Shown piece after piece: positions 59,076 through 64,000 of a stretch of 64,000 nucleotides of DNA. The stretch comes from Flectonema sp. DT1601. Its lineage: Eukaryota > Euglenozoa > Diplonemea > Diplonemida > Diplonemidae. The stretch covers positions 744,001 through 808,000 of the forward strand of contig OZ025799.1 in assembly GCA_964019425.1 (NCBI GenBank), written 5' to 3'. Every line of letters starts with the position of its first letter. The stretch's first letter is position 1. A model generated the notes under the pieces. It was not told the origin of the DNA. It ran no database searches and worked only from the letters and a program-made list of their open reading frames with translations. The translations under genes were made by a program, and so were the position numbers.

Positions 59076-61637
59076 TTAATGAAATACCTTGTTTGCTTTC
59101 CAGTCAAGACAACGCTGAACATCAATTAAATCGACTCCCATAATGACACAACGAACGAAAGCGAAATAAATCACATCAGCTGCTTCAAAGGCGCAGTTGT
59201 CAGCGTTGGGTGATTCAATAAGTTCAGTTGCCTCTTCGAGTAGCTTTGCTTTTAGTAAAGCCGGATCTTCAAATAGTCTCTTGGTGTAGGACCCAGCAGG
59301 AGCAGCAGCCTTTCGCTGTTGTAATGTTTGAATTAATTTATCAAATCCGGTAGCAGGTCCAAAGCAACTCTGCTGGTGACGATGACAGAAACCACTTCCT
59401 GTTTGCTTTACTGTAAACATTAAGCAATCTCTATCACAATCGAGTGTGATGCTAACAAGTTGTTGAACGTCACCTGAGGACTCACCTTTGACCCAAAGTC
59501 CTCTAGTTCTCGACCAGTAGATCCCACGTTTTCTTCTTATCGCTTCTTGAATTGATTTGATATTTGAGTAACACATTCCCAACGCTCTACCATTGTTGTT
59601 ATCGACAACAACTGTTGGATATAATCCGTCAACTCTGTCTGTTTTAATGATGGCGGTTACCGCAGCAGATAGAGGAAGCTTTCCTTTTTCAATAACACCG
59701 TCACTCTCGACACCAGTGAGGATATTTGACGGGATTAAACACTCAATACCCATCTCATCGAGGACTGCTATTTCTTGTTCATTATTAATAGGGCCAGCCA
59801 CTGTTAAGCTTGCCTTTGATGCCTTGCAAACAGCAACCAGTTTCATGACAAGAGCTAAGTCAAGTCCAGGAGACTGCGGTTCAACAAACGTAACTTGAAA
59901 ATGACCAGCAGTGTCACATAAATCTGATATGACTTTTGAAATTGGATTTCCTTGAGAAGTTTTCCAAACTCCAACTTCGTTTTCATTTCCTGAATGAAAT
60001 ATAGCATCAATCGCCACGATAACTCTCTCTCTCGGTAGAGCTGATAAGAAGTCTCTGGTTGCCATGCTTCCGATTATCACCTTTGATGCTCCGTCGTTTA
60101 AAATATTTTGAGCATCTTCAATCTTTTTAATACCACCACCAAATCTGATTTGATGCTTTTTAAACAAACTCTTCATAATCTCTCTAGTTCCAGAGTTCAG
60201 ACCAAGAGATGCGTCGACGTCGATGACAGCGACTTCACCAACAACTGCGTGATCCTCAATCGATTTAATGACGTTCTTACCATCAACAAGTCCATTAGTA
60301 ACAGCAAGACTAGGAATGACGCAGTGAATGTTTGTTGAGCTGTACTGCATTCCAGATGGGTTAACTCTGGTGTTGATTCTTGATGTAAGCAGACTTCCTT
60401 TTACCTTAGCAGGAGGTGCCCCACATTCCAACGGAAATCTAACGAAGTTCGATGCTGGGCATTGTTCAGCGAGTGAAATCATTGTTGACACTTTAATAGT
60501 TTGCGTTGCGATCCAAATTTCATTGTGAGTCTCATGCAATGTTGAGATACCCTCAGATATACTTCCTGCTAGAGAATCGTCTGTGCAGGATATGTTTAGC
60601 ATAATCCCACAATTCGAAGGGGTCGAACCTATCAGTTGTTTAACGTTTTGAGGTGAAATGTCATCTTTATCTCCAACCTTCCATCCTGAAGAAGTGATTA
60701 AGACATCAATAAGACAAAGAACTGATCGGCTATCAAGTTCTGTTATGATTTTTTGAAAATTGTCTGTTGATTGATTTATTATAACCCTTGAGACTCCTAA
60801 TTCTAATTGTTTCTCAGCGGATTCTAAACTGTATGCTTGAGTCAAAACCGGAATAGCACATTTAGCAGAGCAAGCTTCAGCAATTTGATTTATGTTATCC
60901 TGAGAAGATAAGTCAGTTCCCAAGATAACAATGTGATCAGAACCACATGCTTCCCATGCAGATGGAAGATCACAAGAAGCAATATTCGCTGCGGGGATGC
61001 TATCAGCTGTTCCTACAGAAGCTCCTTCTTGTGAAACCGAAACCAAACTGCTAACATGAACCGTTTTATCCTTCTTAACACTAACATCTGGTAGCGGTGA
61101 GTACTTCAACCATCTGCTTAGGACTGCTCTTCCAAAAGAAGAGGAAAGTTCAGGTTGGAATTGAAGAGCACAAACAGGTCCCTTTTCAAGACTTCCAATA
61201 ATATTCTTATTATCAGCAGTCGTCCATGTTGCAGACCATCCGAGTGGGATTGCTCTAAGACATTCCTTCGTGGGAGATGTGAAATAAGCATCTCCAGACT
61301 TCACAAATCTGCATCGAGTGTCTGCTTCGATTGAAAGCCATTTGTGAGAATGTTGTTGTTCGTTGATTGCGACTGTCTCAACTCCAATGTTTTGAATAAT
61401 ATCCCGAAGGGTTCCCATTCCAAGAATTAAAGTTGGTTTACTTCCTTCTTCAATTCGTTTCTTTATAGCATCTCTAGTCTCTGAATTAGTAACCTTCTTG
61501 GCAACAATCAGATGAGAGATTTCACTCAAATTGGAACTGTCTTCTATTTCAACAACCTCCTCCGCTCCAGCTAGTTTCAAACCAGAAGTTAGCCCGGTGG
61601 TTAGCGTCCCAATGACGCCAACTTCTCTGCTGGTCAT
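59076..61637 (-). CDS. Histidine biosynthesis fusion protein: degenerate HisH/HisF/HisA-like modules plus HisI and HisE
   Basis: 853 residues from ATG at 61637. The C-terminal part is clear. Phosphoribosyl-AMP cyclohydrolase (HisI, about 667-760) has YWSRTRGLWVKGESSG, DCDRD and CHRHQQSCF. Phosphoribosyl-ATP pyrophosphatase (HisE, about 764-850) has GSYTKRLFE, KLLEEATELIE and EAADVIYF. These catalyse steps 2 and 3 of histidine synthesis. Residues ~430-645 look like HisA (VIDVDASLG, RFGGGIKKIEDAQ, KVIIGSMATRD, IVAIDA), but the first catalytic Asp is Ala445. Residues ~210-415 look like another, weaker TIM barrel (IPVLTQAYSLESAEKQLELG). Residues 1-180 resemble the HisH glutaminase, but the nucleophile region reads LILGMGTLRD without Cys, and QFQPELS lacks the catalytic His. 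The N-terminal assignments are from motif reading and less certain than HisI and HisE. Confidence 0.85.
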   Translation of the reverse strand: MTSREVGVIGTLTTGLTSGLKLAGAEEVVEIEDSSNLSEISHLIVAKKVTNSETRDAIKKRIEEGSKPTLILGMGTLRDIIQNIGVETVAINEQQHSHKWLSIEADTRCRFVKSGDAYFTSPTKECLRAIPLGWSATWTTADNKNIIGSLEKGPVCALQFQPELSSSFGRAVLSRWLKYSPLPDVSVKKDKTVHVSSLVSVSQEGASVGTADSIPAANIASCDLPSAWEACGSDHIVILGTDLSSQDNINQIAEACSAKCAIPVLTQAYSLESAEKQLELGVSRVIINQSTDNFQKIITELDSRSVLCLIDVLITSSGWKVGDKDDISPQNVKQLIGSTPSNCGIMLNISCTDDSLAGSISEGISTLHETHNEIWIATQTIKVSTMISLAEQCPASNFVRFPLECGAPPAKVKGSLLTSRINTRVNPSGMQYSSTNIHCVIPSLAVTNGLVDGKNVIKSIEDHAVVGEVAVIDVDASLGLNSGTREIMKSLFKKHQIRFGGGIKKIEDAQNILNDGASKVIIGSMATRDFLSALPRERVIVAIDAIFHSGNENEVGVWKTSQGNPISKVISDLCDTAGHFQVTFVEPQSPGLDLALVMKLVAVCKASKASLTVAGPINNEQEIAVLDEMGIECLIPSNILTGVESDGVIEKGKLPLSAAVTAIIKTDRVDGLYPTVVVDNNNGRALGMCYSNIKSIQEAIRRKRGIYWSRTRGLWVKGESSGDVQQLVSITLDCDRDCLMFTVKQTGSGFCHRHQQSCFGPATGFDKLIQTLQQRKAAAPAGSYTKRLFEDPALLKAKLLEEATELIESPNADNCAFEAADVIYFAFVRCVIMGVDLIDVQRCLDWKANKVFH

Positions 61638-61974
61638 TTTCTTTATTTCTTAGTGAATCACTTGTTCTGTATTAAGATATCGACTGATATAACGTATAGC
61701 TGATTAAAGAACGTATAGCTGATTAAAGAACGTACTTCACAACAACATGTAATAACCATCTGTAATGTAAATAAGATAAGCAAACCTCTCACATCACATT
61801 ACAAGATTGTGTGCAAACCGACTGATATCTACCTCGCTTTAGAAAACGTGGTCGTGAAGTAGAAACAAAACAATAAAATCAGGGAAAATGGAGGGGAGGT
61901 GACAAAAACACTTTCTTACTGATTAGTCCCAAGAGAGACTATATAAATTTTTCATTAAAAAAAAAGCATCAACT
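61638..61974. other. Spacer with a short tandem repeat
   Basis: 337 nt between the importin stop and the histidine gene start. It holds a perfect 19-nt direct repeat (61693-61730) and a TACAG acceptor-like site 29 nt before the ATG at 61637. Confidence 0.6.
61693..61730. repeat. Perfect 19-nt direct repeat (two units)
   Basis: CGTATAGCTGATTAAAGAA occurs twice head to tail at 61693-61711 and 61712-61730, 56-93 nt upstream of the histidine gene start codon. It could be a binding site or simple slippage. Confidence 0.9.
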
Positions 61975-64000
61975 TCAAGAAGAAAGCTCTCTTTGGAGGG
62001 TGTTGATTTGTCTGGTTTGGATAAAGTTGACTGATTTCGGTGCCATCTCTGCCATGTGAGATTTTAAGAATGCCTTGGCAGCATTGATGACAGATTCTTC
62101 ACTACCAACTAACTTAATGACGAGATCCTTTGGTACGCTGTACTGTTCAACATCACTGTCTTCAGAGTCGCTATCGGTGTCGTCGTGTTCTTCGTTGTCT
62201 TCTTCGATTTCTTCATCTTCTTCTGAATCAATGAGATCTGAGAGTAAGTCATCTTCCTCATCGTTGTATTCAATTACGTGAATAAACATTTTAGCCACAG
62301 CAATGTACATTGCTAATTTAGAATCAATTTTTATTTTTTTATCAAGACTAACAGTGCTCTGCTCAATTTCAAATGAAGCATAGTCACCCTGACCAACAAC
62401 AACAAGAAGACCAGCTAAAAGTAAAACTAACTCGTGTTTGCATCCAAAAAAAAATGGAAGCTGAGTCAACCACGGAGTGAGGATTTCAGCAGCTCTCGGT
62501 TTTATAAATTGAATCATATCAGAGGGTTGTTTAATTGCCATTCCGCATATTGGAATTAAAAGTTCCTGAACGATTAAAGAGGTTCTCGCCGATGATATCC
62601 TTGCTACCACCATTGATAACAATCCACTGACAGTGTCAATTCCAATTTGATCACCCGCACATGTTATTAAGTCTAATACAAGTTTTCCTGAATGCTGTAA
62701 CTCATTCTCACCAACATCCTCACCACCTAATGTCATTTGCATAATATCTAAACAGACCTTTAGAGCAGGGGTACCATTGACCATTGTGTTCATTAGGTCA
62801 TTTCCACCAACTCTTTTTGAAATTGTTCTTAAACACAATGAAATAGATGCAGTTGCTTGATGTGCTTGTGCTAATCCTTTGAAAGTAGTCAAACAGGTCA
62901 CCACAACCTGATGAAGTAATTCCATACTTCCCTTCTTTGCGATGTGATATAACAACCTAACAGCACTTGATATAAGACCTGGATACTGTGATGACAGCTG
63001 TGGTGCTTGAGTAGTTAAAAAAACTGCTAAATAGTTAACTGCTTCAGACAGAGATGCCGTAGCGGTTTCATTTCCTGTAATTTGACTAAACATATCCTCA
63101 ATTGATTCAAGCATAAAACAGTCAGTGTGGTATTGTTGCCATAATTTCATCATATCTAATGGAAGGCTTGCGACAGGAACTGTTTTATTTTTATGAACGA
63201 TAAGAGCCAAGCTTTCAATACTTAAACTCAACAGTTCTTTAGTAGAACTCTTACTGAGACCAATACCAACACTGCAGTCTTGTGCAGCAGCTAATCGTAT
63301 ATCATTGGTGATGCTTGCTACAACAGATGTAATGCTTTGGTTGACAATGTCATCTGTGACTCCGGAAACTGATGCGTCAGTTGACTCAAAATATACCATT
63401 GTTGGTACATAACATTTAATCGCATGAACATAAACAACTTTATGTGTGGTTTCAGATGTTATGACTTTTGTTAACATTTGTAAAAATGCTCCTGGAACAG
63501 CAACACTCTCTAATTGTCTAATTGACTCACTGACTAACCAAAAACATCTCGCAGCTAGTAACGGATGGACGTTTGGTATCGACAAGATTCTTTCAACGAC
63601 GTCAAAGACATGTCGGATTGTGAAACCACAAGCAGCGAGTACTTTTGGTTTGATGTACGTCGTCTGTAATGCGAGTAAAGCTCCTTCAGTTAGAAACTGA
63701 TCAGCATCAGGTTTGGCAAAAATATTTTGACAAACCATCAACAGTCCTCCAAGAGAATCTTTTGACATACTTTGATGAAGTTTTTCAAGAACCATTGCTG
63801 CTGTTTCACGAGTAGTGCATGACCAACCATCTTCAAGTTGTATTTCAGATTCAGCATACTTTCCTGGGTCGTCCATGAAATCTTGAACTTCTTCTTCTGT
63901 CATTTTACACATCTGAGTAAGTAGTTGAAAAATACTTTGAAATCCATTTGGGATTCCCTTAACGTGTGTTCTGTAAGCTGCTTTTCCCATGAGTGATTTT
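61975..64000 (-). CDS. Importin-9-like karyopherin, C-terminal part (runs off the window)
   Basis: The frame is open to base 64000. An ATG at 63990 would give 671 residues, but karyopherins of this class are ~1,000, so the N-terminal third probably lies beyond the edge. The protein is a chain of helical HEAT-like repeats. Order and content fit importin-9/Kap114: a DDPGKYAESE segment near the start followed by a Thr-Arg-Glu helix, several Leu-rich repeats, then a long acidic loop (SEEDEEIEEDNEEHDDTDS) and a short helical C-terminus. Importin-9 carries histones, ribosomal proteins and actin into the nucleus. The family call is by gestalt; importin-4 or -11 are alternatives. Confidence 0.65.
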   Translation of the reverse strand, partial: KSLMGKAAYRTHVKGIPNGFQSIFQLLTQMCKMTEEEVQDFMDDPGKYAESEIQLEDGWSCTTRETAAMVLEKLHQSMSKDSLGGLLMVCQNIFAKPDADQFLTEGALLALQTTYIKPKVLAACGFTIRHVFDVVERILSIPNVHPLLAARCFWLVSESIRQLESVAVPGAFLQMLTKVITSETTHKVVYVHAIKCYVPTMVYFESTDASVSGVTDDIVNQSITSVVASITNDIRLAAAQDCSVGIGLSKSSTKELLSLSIESLALIVHKNKTVPVASLPLDMMKLWQQYHTDCFMLESIEDMFSQITGNETATASLSEAVNYLAVFLTTQAPQLSSQYPGLISSAVRLLYHIAKKGSMELLHQVVVTCLTTFKGLAQAHQATASISLCLRTISKRVGGNDLMNTMVNGTPALKVCLDIMQMTLGGEDVGENELQHSGKLVLDLITCAGDQIGIDTVSGLLSMVVARISSARTSLIVQELLIPICGMAIKQPSDMIQFIKPRAAEILTPWLTQLPFFFGCKHELVLLLAGLLVVVGQGDYASFEIEQSTVSLDKKIKIDSKLAMYIAVAKMFIHVIEYNDEEDDLLSDLIDSEEDEEIEEDNEEHDDTDSDSEDSDVEQYSVPKDLVIKLVGSEESVINAAKAFLKSHMAEMAPKSVNFIQTRQINTLQRELSS

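Noticed and set aside
1-64000. Bacterial operon interpretation of the same-strand gene order
   Set aside because: Introns with GT-AG ends, IFT46, RBR ligase, importin and cytochrome b5 desaturase make the DNA eukaryotic; no ribosome binding sites precede the genes.
1-64000. Transposons, virus-like elements, CRISPR arrays, rRNA genes
   Set aside because: No transposase, reverse transcriptase, integrase or capsid-like frame, no terminal repeats, no spaced short repeats and no rRNA-like sequence was recognised on either strand.

Overview
Eukaryotic nuclear DNA, AT-rich, with many long A/T homopolymers. It comes from a flagellated, apparently free-living protist: IFT46 implies a cilium, the isocitrate lyases a glyoxylate shunt, and a HisIE fusion protein histidine synthesis. 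Every gene I can support (25, counting tandem copies and two that run off the ends) reads on the minus strand. Most coding regions are uninterrupted. Three families carry one small GT-AG intron of 61-80 nt (two AGMO copies, IFT46, a histidine phosphatase).

Nearly every start codon has a pyrimidine-rich stretch ending in CAG (or another AG) about 9-45 nt upstream. With the one-strand layout and the near-identical tandem copies, this looks like polycistronic transcription with spliced-leader trans-splicing. That would fit Euglenozoa (the cyclase also has a kinetoplastid-like motif set), or alternatively a dinoflagellate/perkinsid-type alveolate. The assignment is inference; no spliced-leader RNA gene was seen.

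Layout, left to right: secreted beta-helix protein (partial), coiled-coil GAR-like protein, NDOR1/Tah18 diflavin reductase, Kelch protein, 2.5 kb of low-complexity spacer, an RBR ubiquitin ligase with membrane segments inside its IBR domain, a membrane-anchored PDZ protein, 3.1 kb spacer, a tandem pair of alkylglycerol monooxygenase genes, IFT46, a histidine phosphatase, a two-domain adenylate cyclase, an EF-hand/cNMP-binding K+ channel, a 61-residue protein, an EF-hand acidic protein, a 648-residue orphan, an LRR protein, a receptor-like pseudokinase, a cytochrome-b5 front-end desaturase, a small membrane protein, five tandem isocitrate lyase genes (46-58 kb), a histidine-synthesis fusion protein, and the C-terminal part of an importin-9-like protein.

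Most interesting: the uniform acceptor signals and single-strand layout; the five-copy isocitrate lyase array, whose coding regions are homogenised while its flanks are shuffled; the histidine protein, which seems to carry catalytically dead HisH-, HisF- and HisA-like modules ahead of intact HisI and HisE; and the RBR ligase with a split IBR. No rRNA, tRNA, CRISPR, transposon or virus-like element was recognised.
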